From the NCBI RefSeq assembly GCF_963966145.1, contig NC_091049.1, forward strand, positions 3,720,001 to 3,784,000: DNA of 64,000 bases, read 5' to 3'. Source of the stretch: Tenebrio molitor. Lineage: Eukaryota; Arthropoda; Insecta; Coleoptera; Tenebrionidae. A program made the position numbers and the translations under genes. The notes under the pieces are model-generated. The model was not told the DNA's origin. It did no database searches and saw only the letters and a program-made list of their open reading frames with translations. Below are positions 49,801 through 61,888 of this stretch, piece after piece. The first letter of the stretch is position 1; every line of letters begins with the position of its first letter.

Positions 49801-50118
49801 TTTGTTTGTCTGAAACAAAACACATACTTCCTAATTTTTTACCGCAGCCTTGCAACAGGGACTTCCCACGTAGATCAAAAACTTTTGTTTTTCATAAAAA
49901 TTGTTTTACGAGACAAACATTTCCGAATCAATCTACGACTAGACTCTCTCATATTTTTTTTCATTTTAATCTGTTTCAGTCGTTCATAATGATACAAACA
50001 TACTGACACGTTTTGACAAATGACACTAAGAGCTCGTACGAATCAATCTAAGACCTGCCTTTTGTTTTGCACGGCTAACCCAGATTTTCTTTGCGTTTGC
50101 AGGCCAGAGAAGCTTTAA

Positions 50119-50232
50119 ATGCCCGGTGGATCGTACGTGGAAGTCCCCCAGGACGTGTGTCAAGGATGCGGCCACGAAACGTCGCCCAACTTGTTTACTT
50201 ACGTCAGCGCACAGAATCAGTACAGTTCATAG
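50119..50232 (+). CDS. Candidate 37-residue small open reading frame
   Basis: The frame lies in a putative plus-strand exon (50103-50247) between a strong acceptor (ttttctttgcgtttgcag) and a strong donor (CACAG followed by gtgagt). A stop codon directly precedes the ATG, so the peptide must begin there. It starts MPGGSYVEVPQDVCQGCGHE, has one CxxC pair, and ends in SAQNQYSS before TAG; codon third positions are GC-biased like true exons here. The ATG context is ordinary. Another frame of the exon is open throughout, and the minus strand has a donor-like gtaagt inside it, so the exon could instead be untranslated or belong to the opposite strand. Family unknown. Confidence 0.3.
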   Translation: MPGGSYVEVPQDVCQGCGHETSPNLFTYVSAQNQYSS

Positions 50233-51019
50233 CAGGACAAGCCACAGGTGAGTGAATGAATAAAATTGATGATTGATGAAAGATGACAAGCAATGGCTCC
50301 TCCCTCTCTCCCTTTCTGTTATTTCGCTTGGCTAAACTTGCCCTGAACTATTCACTGGTACAATCTCATTGAACATTAGAACCAAGTCGGCGACGGGGAG
50401 GGGTGTCGGGGGTGGCATGAATTTCCGTCGGGTCGTTACTGCATTTTCATTGAATTTCTGTCACGAACGAGGTCTCACAATACAAAATAGGCGGCGTTGG
50501 CTAAATGACACACATCGAAGGCGACGTGATCGGAAACGAAACACGGGCGCGACACCGAATCGTCAACATTTTTTTTTTCAATTCGGATACCTAGGAAATT
50601 TTTTAGGTATCTATGAGTGCAGTTGCATCCGGGCCAGTGCACCGTCCTTGACCACTCTTCCAAACTGGTTTCGGATCACGTCTTCAGAGAGAGACGTCAG
50701 TTTGATAAGTGACCAAAATTCCACAGGAGATAACAGTAATCATGAATAATTTGCGGGTGGTAGGACTGGCGGTCAAGTGTCAAATATGTCATTCGTGTCA
50801 ATGACACAAGCGCCACCTGCAATTGTCATGCATGTGTTTACACGACTTACATAACAAGCATGACCCAGTCCTGCCAATAATAATAATGATGATAATAATG
50901 AGGGGAGGACTTGAGGTTTAGTGTGTTTAAAAGAAGATTATCGTAAAGTGGCTTTGAGGGTGGGGGAAAAATTCCAAATAAAAATTAAATTTGATGAATC
51001 GATTATCTGAACAACTCAC

Positions 51020-51072
51020 CCAACAAGGCACCCGTCACAAGTGCAGCTACCGCAAGAAGAGTCTCTTTTATA
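51020..51072 (-). promoter_or_regulatory. Candidate TATA promoter and first exon for the reductase
   Basis: On the minus strand TATAAAAG (51072-51065) is followed about 50 bp later by GTTGG and a gtgagt donor (exon edge 51020). Splicing to the acceptor at 49810-49811 would give a short non-coding leader for the reductase. No initiator match is clear; inference. Confidence 0.35.
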
Positions 51073-51360
51073 TTGGGTAACCGCCGTGGGTGACCGGTGG
51101 TGATGTTTTAGCAAAGGTGGTGGTAATAATGGGTGCATTAGATTGACAAATATATTTTTAGTTTTTGGCAATGAAATGTGGCAAACATGTGTCAAAATTT
51201 TATTTTTTGTTCGACACTGTCAGAATTTGGGAATTCTCTCCTGCGTGAACGGATTTTGATAAATGTCACAACTTGTCAAAATGAAACGTCAAGCTAATTT
51301 TAATGATTTTATGCCATTTTGAGCCTTTAAGGGGCTCGTCGAACAAAAAAACGTTGTATT

Positions 51361-51486
51361 CAACTCGTTCTTGTGTAAATTGGGCTTTTTTTTGGCACTC
51401 GTGGACCTTTAAAACGCTCGTTTCACTCGCGTTTTAAACTGGCCCACTCATGCCAAAAAAGGCCCAATTTACACACAAACTCGTTA
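51361..51486. repeat. Short MITE with ~43 bp inverted arms
   Basis: AACTCGTTCTTGTGTAAATT then GGGCTTTTTTTTGGCA is inverted at the right as TGCCAAAAAAGGCCCAATTT then ACACACAAACTCGTT. About 125 bp, no coding capacity. Confidence 0.75.
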
Positions 51487-53056
51487 AATAAACTGCTATT
51501 TACTTATTTTGTTAGAATTTTGAAATTTTCCAACATCAAGGACGTTCACGATTGTTTTCAACACGCAGCAGGCCATGACATTTTTTTGTTTGATTGGCGT
51601 CAAGTCCTGTCAAATTTGCCTGTCAACACTGTCAAAGCTCATAACCGGAAATGCGTTTAGATTACAGTGGTATCAAAATCATTCAAAATTACATTGTTAC
51701 CAACAGATTCTTGATTACGCCGTTCATACAGAGTGACTATAAATGAGTGTGACTTTTTTTCATAGGTTGGTAACACTATTGTTGATTATTCTGCTGTTTA
51801 ATGTGATAGTTGAAATAAACATAGGCGTACTCGCCTCTCTGACACAATTTATTAATACGTAAAATGTCACAATGACGTACCATTGCGATCAGTACATTTT
51901 GGACATCATTTTTCTGTCATATAAAAAAATTACTCTAAATCATGCTTTATTGAAACTGTCACACATGAATGATGAAATTGTTGGCAAATTAATCTACAAT
52001 TTGTCAATACATATAAGCGATGACAGAATATTAAGTTTATAGTTTTTAGGTACTATTTATTTATTTTCTATTTTTTATTAATTAAAACCTCGTTCTATTC
52101 CATTTCGGCCTGTTTTGCATCACTCGGCTGACGCCTCGTGTTTCAAATTTCGCCCTCATGCCTGAAAAGACAGCGCCAGTCATATGAAAATAACTATTTT
52201 GTAATGACGAACTAGCTGGAACTTTTTTTTGTTAGATTTTTTTGTACAAAATAAATAAAAATTAGACAGTTGACAAAGATTTAAATTGTCATATTATATT
52301 AAATAAATTTAACTTCACTATAATTTGATTGGGACCAGTTTTGACAGAACAAGTGACGTGACCCATAACCTAACTTTTTAAAAGCCCAAATTCGTGGTAC
52401 CTAAAAGGGTGTGTTCACAAGGCAAAAGTTACTAAATTTAGTAACTCTGGTCCGTCATTAAAAATGACGTATTCTTTGACCGTGATGTACGTACGCCAAT
52501 GTGTTGGTTAACGTATCAGGTTTGCCAAAGTAATTTTTGAAAAATGTTCCCAACCTAACAAAAAAAGTCACGTTAATTTATCTGTGTAATTGTTGAACTG
52601 TCGTTTAAAAAACAACTTTCACATCACCGATACCAACATAAAAATCAAAAATATTTAAAATGATAACAATTATACGTTTAAATTTGCGTAGGACAAATTG
52701 TTGTTTCTTGTGATGCTTATGAAAAATTGAGGCTCGTCCAGTTCTACTTTGTTTTTTGATTTTTATACTTTTTTTACGGCCACCCCACCAATGGAAACTT
52801 CCAGCGCCGTAACGTGTGACACCTCCATTCGGTAGTTTTTACAAAAAGTTTGACATTTGTGAATGTGAAATATCTACGCCAGAAAAAGGAAAGTCGTGTC
52901 ACAAGTTACGTCGATGAGTTCATCCACTTTATTCGTAAAGAGTGGCGCCCCCTTCCGTGTTGTACATTTGAGTGAAACCAGTGAAAAATGTAAAACGAGG
53001 TGACATAAGAGATTTCGAATTTTACCGAAAACAACAAAAGAGAAAGTTCGACTCAC

Positions 53057-53184
53057 CTCAACTTGCACCTATGAGTATTTTACCGGATAATAATATACAG
53101 TGCGGACCAACAATCGCGTCGATTGAACACTAGTCGACGATGACATAATACAGACTGATCGATTCGAGATTGTTTTTTTGTCAA
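53057..53184. promoter_or_regulatory. Candidate divergent promoter with a minus-strand first exon
   Basis: On the minus strand a strong donor (TTGAG followed by gtgagtcg, exon edge 53057) could end an alternative non-coding first exon of the reductase gene. On the plus strand a possible signal-peptide exon begins at 53185. The arrangement resembles a bidirectional promoter, but no start site is defined. Confidence 0.3.
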
Positions 53185-53254
53185 ATGACATTATTATTGT
53201 TATTGTTGTTATTATTTGTTGCGGAAGTTGTCGCGGCGGAGACGAAGTATTCAG
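53185..53254 (+). CDS. Candidate first coding exon: signal peptide of a secreted or membrane protein
   Basis: From ATG 53185 the exon encodes 23 residues plus one base and ends at a consensus donor (TTCAG followed by gtcagt). The peptide is Met-Thr, eight Leu, then FVAEVVAAETKYS: a hydrophobic core with small residues at a likely cleavage site after Ala-Ala, a textbook signal peptide. The leucine run comes from TTA/TTG repeats and could be chance. No in-phase downstream exon was identified before 64000, so the rest of the gene would lie far downstream or outside the window. Confidence 0.35.
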
Positions 53255-55002
53255 GTCAGTTTAGTGTTTCATTGCCAACTTGACGAAACGCTGACACGAA
53301 ACTTGCGCAATTGTTTTACCATTGCGATGCAACAACAAACGAGTGATGAATGAAGGACCAAGATGGCTCTTACCTCGCGTCGGTGTTAGATTTTTTTGGC
53401 GGGCACGAAACGCACTGGGCCAAAGTGATAAACTGGCGTAAACATTCCAACAGTCGAATGCGGTGACGGGTGAGCGTTACCAACGCCGCCCCCCTTAAGC
53501 ACGTGTCGTCCGCCGCCTGAATCCCAATCGGACTAAGTATCCTAATTAAATAACAATAAGGCAGTGACGAGGCCCGAGCAGAATTTCAAACGGCGTTGCG
53601 AAAATGGATGCGGGAATTTAGGAAGTGCAGTTTCCAAAATGGTATAGAGCGCGTCACACAGGGTGGACCTCCGGGACACTTTCTATATATTCTAAGATCT
53701 CCCTTGATGATGATATAACAGACCTACTTACAGTTCGCCGGAATTAATAAAAAACGAAAAAACCGTCACTTTCACTCGCGCCGCGTTTTCAGCAAGAAAT
53801 GGAAGAATCTCGCACCGACTGTATAGGTATATGCTTCCTGGACCCCCTCTTCAGGAGAAGTTGTCGTCTACGCCGGAGTAAGTGGGGCCGGTGGCTTCCG
53901 ACATTGGAATGAAAATTGAATTCGATTGTTTGTGCGAATTATTGTCCGAAAAATCGATTTTCGATGCCTACGTGAGAGGGGGCGGGAGGAGCGGTACGAG
54001 ATTATTATTATTTATTTTTTAATAACGAAAAGAATGGACTCAAGTGGGACTCGAGCGAGGGGGTTTTCAATGTGGAAAATGTACAGGTAGCGAGAAAAAG
54101 TGGTCGGGCGATGGGACCAAAAGTCAGTGGCTCGACTGTGACAATCGGCGGAATTTGATTGTTCTGGCCCACGACGAGATCGGTCGATGGTTAATCGCGG
54201 TGCAACAGTGAAAGGAAATGGTTTGATTTTTGCTGCACTGGGATGGTTCGTGACTTGCACGGACTCACCCTGTACTGTTAAATAATTCAATTTTCCAATC
54301 ATTACGTTTTTACAATGACATATTTGTTTGAATGGGATTAAAATTCACCGCATTCGAAAAAAATATAATCAAATTAAAATTTTTATTCAAGTCATTGCTA
54401 ATATATTTTTAGAAAATTGATGAGTCAGCTCTGGTCAGCAAGCTGGTCATTTTTTGGGTTTTACACTGAATAATCTTGTTTCTTAATAATTGAGATGTCT
54501 ACAACCAAAAAATATAAAAACTAGAATTTCTTGATGATACGATGTGATCCAAAAAAAATTTTTTGGCATTATGATACGAGAAAACAGTGACTTAGGTAAT
54601 CAGAAAACATTCAGTGCAGTTTTAGAACCCAAATCCCTCGTTTTATTTTTTCCTTTCGCATTTTGCAGGCGTCACTACCAACTTCAATTTTTCAAAAATA
54701 ATTTTTTTGATTTTTCTCCTCACAAAATAAATTTTAAAAATAGGGTAAATTTTACCACGACCTTGTGATGTTTTATGACTTCCCGTTTCGTCGGAACAGG
54801 TGTTAAATTTTATCACCTTTCATACAATATTTATTAATGAAAACGTTCCGTGCAATTTTTCCTTTAACTGTTCGGCGAATAAGAAAAAAACAGTTCTAAG
54901 AAACTCATAAACAACTTTATTAAATTTTTGTAAAATTGTATTTGTCTAGGAGGCCTTGAAATTGACAACAATGACAGTTCGAGTCCCTTCTCGAAAAACA
55001 TA

Positions 55003-55205
55003 TACAAAGTGTCTCTAAAAGAACGTATATCAAGAGTCCTGTGGAATTGTGCGGCTCTATAATTTTATTGTGTCGAACTATGTCGTTGAAGCTGTCAAAT
55101 CAGATGTCATTACTCATTATTAATGGATTTACATAACCTCTGTTTTTCTATTTTGTTCTAGATCGACACAAATCCAACATACCATTCTTTTAGAGACACT
55201 TTGTA
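55003..55205. repeat. MITE family with ACTTTGTA-type ends, copy 2
   Basis: Starts TACAAAGTGTCTCTAAAAGA and ends TCTTTTAGAGACACTTTGTA. It shares AAGAGTCCTGTGGAATTGTG with the copy at 25328-25512. Confidence 0.8.
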
Positions 55206-55884
55206 TCTTAAGTATATGACCGGTTTAAGTCAATCTTACTTAAGTCATTACGAACTTTTAGAATTTTTGCAAAAGCTTGACCCATCGGTCAGGCAAACGC
55301 CGACTATTTACGCGAAGACTCAAATAGGTACCTCCAGCAAATATTGACCAAGTAATTGACATGTTGTTTAACGACGCCATTTTTTTTTTGAAAAACCAAC
55401 ATGTCCCCTAGGTTCAAGGCCGCCCCATAGTGTTTGTCATTGTAGGACTGGATCGCTACAAAATTACGAATGCGCGCCTCCGGTAATGGTGCATTACGTA
55501 ACGGTCGGATGTTAAATAACGCGATGAACGTGAGGGATCAGAGCCGGAATAGTTTATTTCCCTCATTCGGACCGGTCAGTGAAAGTCCGGCTTACATAAA
55601 TGGAATTTCGCCGAAAACGATGTGCTGCGGCCGGATGACGAAAGTACCTAATTGGAGATTTGGCCAATTGTATAATGGGGATTGTGCGTTCCGCGCTTAT
55701 TCAATAGGAATGAAAAAACAAAAAAATGCATATTTGGTGTTAACGAGATTGCTTCTCCTTTCGTTGAACTTTGTTTCTTTCTTGGCGGTTTTTCCATCAC
55801 TTCTGTCCTAGTCTTCTCTCATTTCGTTTTTAGCTTGTAAAAAGGGACACGGCATCGAGGCCGGATTTATTTATCATCGCACGG

Positions 55885-56172
55885 AGTGACCAAGAAGGAC
55901 TGTTTGAGTTGGTAATACTGAATTTCATTTTTAAATGTTACATCTGGAGTGACTTCGGGTTGTTGACGGCTTGACACTGAAAACAATTGCTCTGTATCTC
56001 AAATTTAATTTCTTTCTAGCGTTAATTTTTGCTCTCGTAATCTAGTATTTTGCCGCTGTTGTTAGATATCTATCTGTCAAATAAACATATGCGGTTGCAG
56101 TGTTGCCAATAGCCGAATAAAAAATGTTCTTCATTCTCATTGTAATGCCAACTTAAACAGCCTTAGTTGATT
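55885..56172. repeat. MITE family GTGATCAAAAAGGACTG, second two-ended copy
   Basis: Left end AGTGACCAAGAAGGACTGTT, then TGAGTTGG; right end TGCCAACTTAAACAGCCTTA. It contains the family's inner block GTTGCAGTGTTGCCAATAGC. Confidence 0.7.
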
Positions 56173-56754
56173 AAAATTAGTTGGCTCGATCCTGGTTCCT
56201 AGGGGCGTTTGTCGATTGTTAATTTGCTGCACTGTCATTGTCAAAATTGTCATTATCTGCGTTTAGATAAAATTGCTCATTAACAAAATGTTTCTAAATA
56301 AAATATAAATATTATGTTAATCATTTAGAATTGCTTGCATTTAAGTACTTGAATCCGAAAGACCTTGAAATATTCAAGATGCAACACTAGTGCATAGCGC
56401 ATGCGTGAGATGGTTACATTTAATGTCAATTTTCTCCACGATTATTGAAGAATGAATGCATTCTTCTAGGGTATTCAAGGAAAGAATGATATCAATTCCA
56501 CACCCAGTAATAGAAAATACTAAAACCCACGGCTGTTGGCCAATCCATTCCTCGTATTGTTTTTCTTGGTGTAGTCGTGGAGAAAGTATAGTCTTCAACT
56601 CGCATATAATGGCCATTATTCACTCGGACGATTCCACCACTCGCCTACGGCTCGTGTTGGAGTTTTCATCGTCTTGAATAATACCCATCATTATACACCG
56701 TTGAAGAATGTACTATTTCAGACCATATTTCGTTCTTGCCAAAAGAAGAAAAAA

Positions 56755-56785
<31 letters not shown>

Positions 56786-56789
56786 TCAA

Positions 56790-57186
56790 TAAATAAACGT
56801 CAAATATGTCACCTGCGCTTCTGCGAAAAGCGATGACCAAAATTCTGCAAAATTGCGCGTTTGTTTCATTCGCGTCTACGTTTTTGCATTTGCAGCCACG
56901 TTTTAACACAGTTTTTTGCTTTTTTTCTTGCAAACCAGACGTCTTTCAAGGACGAGTTTTTCCCTACAGCATTTTTTATTGACGATCAATTTTTTATGTA
57001 AATCTTAATCGATTCAACATTTTAAAAAGGCATGTAAAAATTACGTTTTTAAGACTTGGGTGATTGCATTAATGGAATTTTATTCTTCAGCGTCTAAAAT
57101 ATCTGCATTTTAAATTTCACAAAAATCCGCTGGAAAATAACTGAGTTATTAGGCTCGAAAGTCTTAGCTGAGACATCCTGTATATA
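56790..57186 (-). repeat. Dispersed element, copy 2 (inverted relative to 13431-13830)
   Basis: Reverse complement of the element at 13431-13830 over about 400 bp with few changes; the outer end here reads ACATCCTGTATA. The inner end abuts a simple AAAT/AAT repeat at 56752-56790. Confidence 0.75.
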
Positions 57187-57849
57187 ATAATTTTTTATAA
57201 AGTTTCAACTAAAATAAGATGGTCCAACTATTAAATCCCCCAAAATACCTGGCCATAGATTTATGGTAAACCTATGTTTGAATCGCTCTACATGTTTTGC
57301 ATGAGGATTCTTCTTGGCCCAAATATGGTAGTTATGACAATTAAACGTTCCTTCTCGGGAAAATAGTGATTCATCTTGAGATAACCGCTTTTGAATTCAA
57401 AACTAACCGCCAATGAAAACTATAGAATTACCGGCGTTCGGTACCGTCGGCGACCGCTTGGGGGCGTGGGTGAAAGTCGACAGGGGATGAACGGCCATGT
57501 TTTTTTTTGGAGGGCACTTTTTTTTTTGACCGCAGAGTAGTACAGAAGTACCGTGTATTTTTTCTGTGTTCTAATTGTGCGATTTTAGTTGTTTTTTTTT
57601 ATTGAACTGTGCTAAATGTTGCTGTCCAGCTTCTGTTTTGAACTAGGTATGTTTGCGGTACTAAAATTATGTCTGTTTCGCGCGAAATGTATTTTAATTA
57701 TCATGATGGTCGCACGTGGGTTGTTGATGTTCCCACCATATTGTATAAAATCCGCAATTATCTCGACCATCCCCATGTATCACGCTTTTAACATTTGTAA
57801 GCTTGTGAAGGAGAGTAAGGCCGCCTGGTTCTAGGTTTGTAAATTTTAT

Positions 57850-59290
57850 AAAATTGCACGGATCACGTTTTTTTTGTTGTCAAATCTGGTTTTACAATTC
57901 ACTAACTTTCCTAAAAGAAAAGGGCGCCAAGTTTTAGCGCGGGTCTGTGGCTTTTACTTTTATAAGCGCACTCCCTCATTTTTGATCCCCTTCTAATTAT
58001 TCCGAGTGACGCTTTTGGTGTGATAAGCATCTAGTTATGGTTCAACACTTTAATCAAAATTGCAAAGTTTCCACTTTCCATCCCGGTAGCAACCAAATGT
58101 TTATATTTCAGGTGTCTCCGTGGGTTTTTCCTTAGCTAGGGATCTACTACATTTAGTCCCGGGGCGCCCTCCATATTATTCAGGGCGCCCCCCTTGTCGA
58201 TGATCCGGCTCTAATAGGCTAGGGTCGACTGGACTGTGTTTTTTTGTTTTATTGTTATGTATGTGTTAATGGTTGTTACCACCTTTCCATCCCAAATTGA
58301 AAGTGTTCTTAGATAGCTCTGTCAACAAATATTTGTCGCGTTTCTTCTTTTGTTTGTTTTTTCCAGTTTGCTGTAGCTGTAAATTCTAGACCTTACCGCG
58401 AGGGTCTCTCTCTGTTTGAGGGGTTTTGTTTTTCCTCTAACCTCCCAACGTTGAACACGACCTCGCGGCCCTCATAAAATTTGCACCCCAGGGAGACCCA
58501 AAAACCTAACGCTTGGCAGGACTTGTTGAATGCTGGGTTTTACTCGAGCTCCATGGCACACTTCCGGAAATGTGATCAGGTCTATTTTCCCTGAGTCTGT
58601 GTAGCCTGACAAGCGCGTTGTGTTTTCTTTTGCTTTGGAAAAGTAATGTTCACTTCAACCGATGAACTTAGAGTACCTCAATTTGTTGACTTACGTAAAG
58701 CAGTTAGGACCCTTCCCTTAGCACTAAATCACGGGTAGGCGGGAAATGTTAAAGTCGTAAGGATAGGTGCCACAGCCCACCGGACCACCCAAGGCCACTC
58801 GCTCCTTCTATAGCGTATCTGCCGCACATTGTAAATTAACTTGAAAAGGAGAAAACATGCTAAGGTTCTCGTCTAGTGCTCGCTCCCGCTCGAACGGTCC
58901 GAAGTAACTGTTTTGTTTGTAATGTACATGACCCTCCTGTTTTCTTTTGAATTTGAATTGTGTTGTTTATGAAATCAGTTTTGCTCAATTTTCACTAACT
59001 GTCCCGTCTACGTTGTCACTTCGGACTTGTTCGTATTTTTAGGAGAGGTTTTTAGCGGAGCCTCATTCGGGGGTCTGGGAGGATGGCCAGAGCTCACCAT
59101 TTTCCTAGAGTTCTAAATGAGTAGTCTTCTCACATTTGCGGAGACTTGGGTGCCCTCTCCCGAGACGTTTTATTATTAATGAATCCCGGCGTTAACGAAA
59201 ATCATAACTTTGAATAAATAGCTGGTTTTAATTATTGTGTTGTTTTATTTGCACTCTTCTGTGTGGTTCACAAACCCTGTTGGAACGAAT
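57850..59290 (+). other. Possible solo LTR or non-coding transcript
   Basis: This stretch differs from its surroundings by more balanced composition and many CpG-rich words. It has no long frame, and ends with AATAAA (about 59213), then a TG-rich tail (ATTGTGTTGTTTTATTTGCA, then CTCTTCTGTGTGG), as the R-U5 part of an LTR or the end of an mRNA would. No second LTR, primer site or target duplication was found. Confidence 0.25.
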
Positions 59291-59546
59291 CTGGTAATGT
59301 TTAATTTGTATTTAAAAAAAAAAACACAACGTAGGGAAATTAACTAAGTACGATCACGCGCTCTTGGCCAGTTTTTTTTGAATTTCGCGGGTTTTATTTT
59401 GCATTGTGTATGTTGGTAAAAAAAAAAAAATGAGATGGCCGATTGGTGGGAATTTTGAATTACCCACTTGGTTCATCACAATCTGTAAACTAATTAATAA
59501 AATTAATCATCCCGTAAAATGCGTTGGACAGTGCTCTTGGAGGTAT

Positions 59547-59742
59547 ACTCCGTACGCTGATAGATTGCACGTTTTTTGACAGAAGACAAACAGAGAGACA
59601 TGTGTGGCGGGAATTAATCTGCAAGGCTACAACGGTTTTTTAAATAACGTGAAACAATTGAGATGGAGAGTTTAGTATTTTTCACTGCGTTATGTTTTGG
59701 AACTAGAATTTAAAAACGTGCAATCTATCAGCGTACGGACTA
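59547..59742. repeat. MITE with 28 bp perfect terminal inverted repeats
   Basis: TCCGTACGCTGATAGATTGC then ACGTTTTT at 59549-59576 is exactly inverted at 59712-59739. The inner block TAGTATTTTTCACTGCGTTA also occurs at about 15516-15550, a partial relative. Confidence 0.85.
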
Positions 59743-59866
59743 TATTAACCATAGTTGCGACAGTTCTTATACTACTTCTATCGTCGTCATCAAAGCACTG
59801 AAATTCAAATTAACAGCGTCCTTCTGATTGGTCAACTTTAATTATTCATTACAAAATAGTAGTAGA

Positions 59867-60080
59867 TACAGTGGCGAGCATTAAATCTTGGTCGTCAAGG
59901 TCATTTTGAAATTTCCCGCTACTGTCACAAATTAAAAATTTTGCCTGCTTAATTAGGGCCAATGCCAATAAAACGTCACTCAAAAAAAAAAGTTTTATTC
60001 TAAAACAAGTAAAAATTATTTCGCTGATAGAGATGGATGTGAATGACCTTGACGACCCAAATGTATTGCTCGCAACTGTA
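59867..60080. repeat. MITE family GGTCGTCAAGGT, copy 1
   Basis: Left end TACAGTGGCGAGCATTAAAT, then CTTGGTCGTCAAGGTCA; right end TGACCTTGACGACCCAAATG, then TATTGCTCGCAACTGTA. Confidence 0.8.
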
Positions 60081-61541
60081 CATATTATACGAGTTTTATA
60101 TAACGAGTGTATTAAAATTTTCACTTGGAGTTGGCTTTGAATGAGTTTTTCTTTTTTCTGTTACTTTAGACACACGCAAGAACGAACGACAAATGTCAGT
60201 CAGTACAATTGAAACATAGTTTTGAAATGTCAAACTTGTCAGTGTCTAAGGCGCAACGGAAAACAAAAAATGATCCATAGCCAACCCTAAGTGAAAATTT
60301 TAATAGTCACCCGTTATTTGGGGTACGACGAACACAGTGAGGAGTGCTCCAACAGAACGAGTGTCACAGTACGTCTTTTAAAACGAGTGTAATATCCTAT
60401 TTTTTCTACTTTGGTCGCATTAATTTCAAAATCTCATTGTGAAATAATCTAGGGACTTTTGTGTGGCATGAGTTATGGTGGCATTTCTGCGAAATTTATG
60501 TCAAATGTTTTAATTGTTAACCGGAGCTCGCTAAAGATGCCGGACGCCGGCCAGCCTGCTATTACAGCAATACCAACGTAATACGTACAAAAAAAAACTT
60601 AAAAAGTTTCACAAAAAGTCTCAAACTGTCTCACAGACAGTCGGGAAGTTAATGTGTGGAAATATTTAATTGAGTTTAGGTAATTACGGGTGATCAAGAA
60701 GGACTGTTTAAGTTGGCAGTACAATTAAGAAAATTTTTTAATTCGGTTATTTATAAGTTTATAACACTGCAACTGGATATGTTTTGTTGGTTTATTTGAC
60801 AAATATCTGATAATTTATTAAGAAAGGAGAGGAAAAAAAAACAAAAGGAAAAAAAATGTGTTTTTAATTATTGTAAAAATTTGCCGGATTTTTGCGACCA
60901 TGTCCTCGCAAAAGTTTTTCAAATTTAAGCGACGTCTTTCCTTATTTCTTTAAGTAAATTGGACAATTACACCTTGAACCAGTTTATTAAAAGACTAGTG
61001 TAAAATCGCAAGCTTCCGCACACGTCAACTCTTGGAAATAGTTATTTACGAAATGAGTGCGAAAAGATATTAGCGCATGAGCGCACTATTTGAGACACGA
61101 GCGATGAAGGAACGAGTGCTTCATTTGCGTGAATGTGACGAATACGTCTTCTTGCATCGAAGTTCGTACAATATTTTTTGAAACGAAAATTATGTCTGAT
61201 TTGTCGTTTATCCTTTATCCAGATAGGATGGCGCTTGTCCAGCGCTTGTCAAAGTGTTTATCGAATTAATAGCGATTTATTTTCACTCTTTCTAAATTTT
61301 CATACGTTCCTGAGATGGAGACAAGAAGCAGTGCTAGTTTGGCGTCAACGTCAAGCTCTGTATCGACACAGTATTTCGAAAAAAAAAAAATCAGAAGCAT
61401 TTGGAGTTTCAATTCATGAAGAAAATTGTACATTTAATTTCTGTAATACTGATAAAAATGTTAAGTAACTATGTAAGTGCTAATTGTTACTTAGAATTCT
61501 TAAAAATGTATAATTACATCTGAAAGTTATTTCAATGAAGG

Positions 61542-61888
61542 TTCAGTCGCGAGCAATAAATTTTGGTCGTCAAGGTTATTCTTTGACGCAATGGAAAGTG
61601 CTCTAATGTGAAGCGGGCATAACCTCTAATAAATTCTATGTATCTTGTCTTGTCAACTTGTCAACTTTTTGGAAATCCCAACTAGCTTCTGATACATCCG
61701 TCTCTATCAGCGAAATAATTGGTTGGATATTGGGGCCATAATTTAGTCGAAAATAAAACTTAGATATTTTTTTTTATTGACGTTTTATTGCATTGGCCCT
61801 AATTAAGCATGCAAAATTTTTAATTTCTGACAGTAGCGGGAAATTTCAAAATGACCTTGACGACCAAGATTTAATGCTTGCGACTGTA
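61542..61888. repeat. MITE family GGTCGTCAAGGT, copy 2 (inverted relative to copy 1)
   Basis: Left end CAGTCGCGAGCAATAAATTT, then TGGTCGTCAAGG; right end CCTTGACGACCAAGATTTAA, then TGCTTGCGACTGTA. Its right half matches the left half of the copy at 59867-60080 in reverse, and it is about 130 bp longer. Confidence 0.8.

Larger units (their letters stand above)
49810..53056. other. Upstream region of the reductase gene
   Basis: Probably 5' introns and promoters of the reductase. It contains the small-peptide exon candidate (50103-50247), a TATA-bearing promoter candidate (51020-51072), a MITE (51361-51486) and otherwise AT-rich DNA without conserved frames. Confidence 0.45.

Noticed and set aside
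50369..50749. 126-codon frame rich in Arg
   Set aside because: No homology recognised, no start context or splice sites, and composition of random sequence.
55470..55811. 113-codon frame starting MRASGNGALRNGR
   Set aside because: No splice signals, family likeness or codon bias of the real exons; ends in a low-complexity hydrophobic tail in AT-rich DNA.
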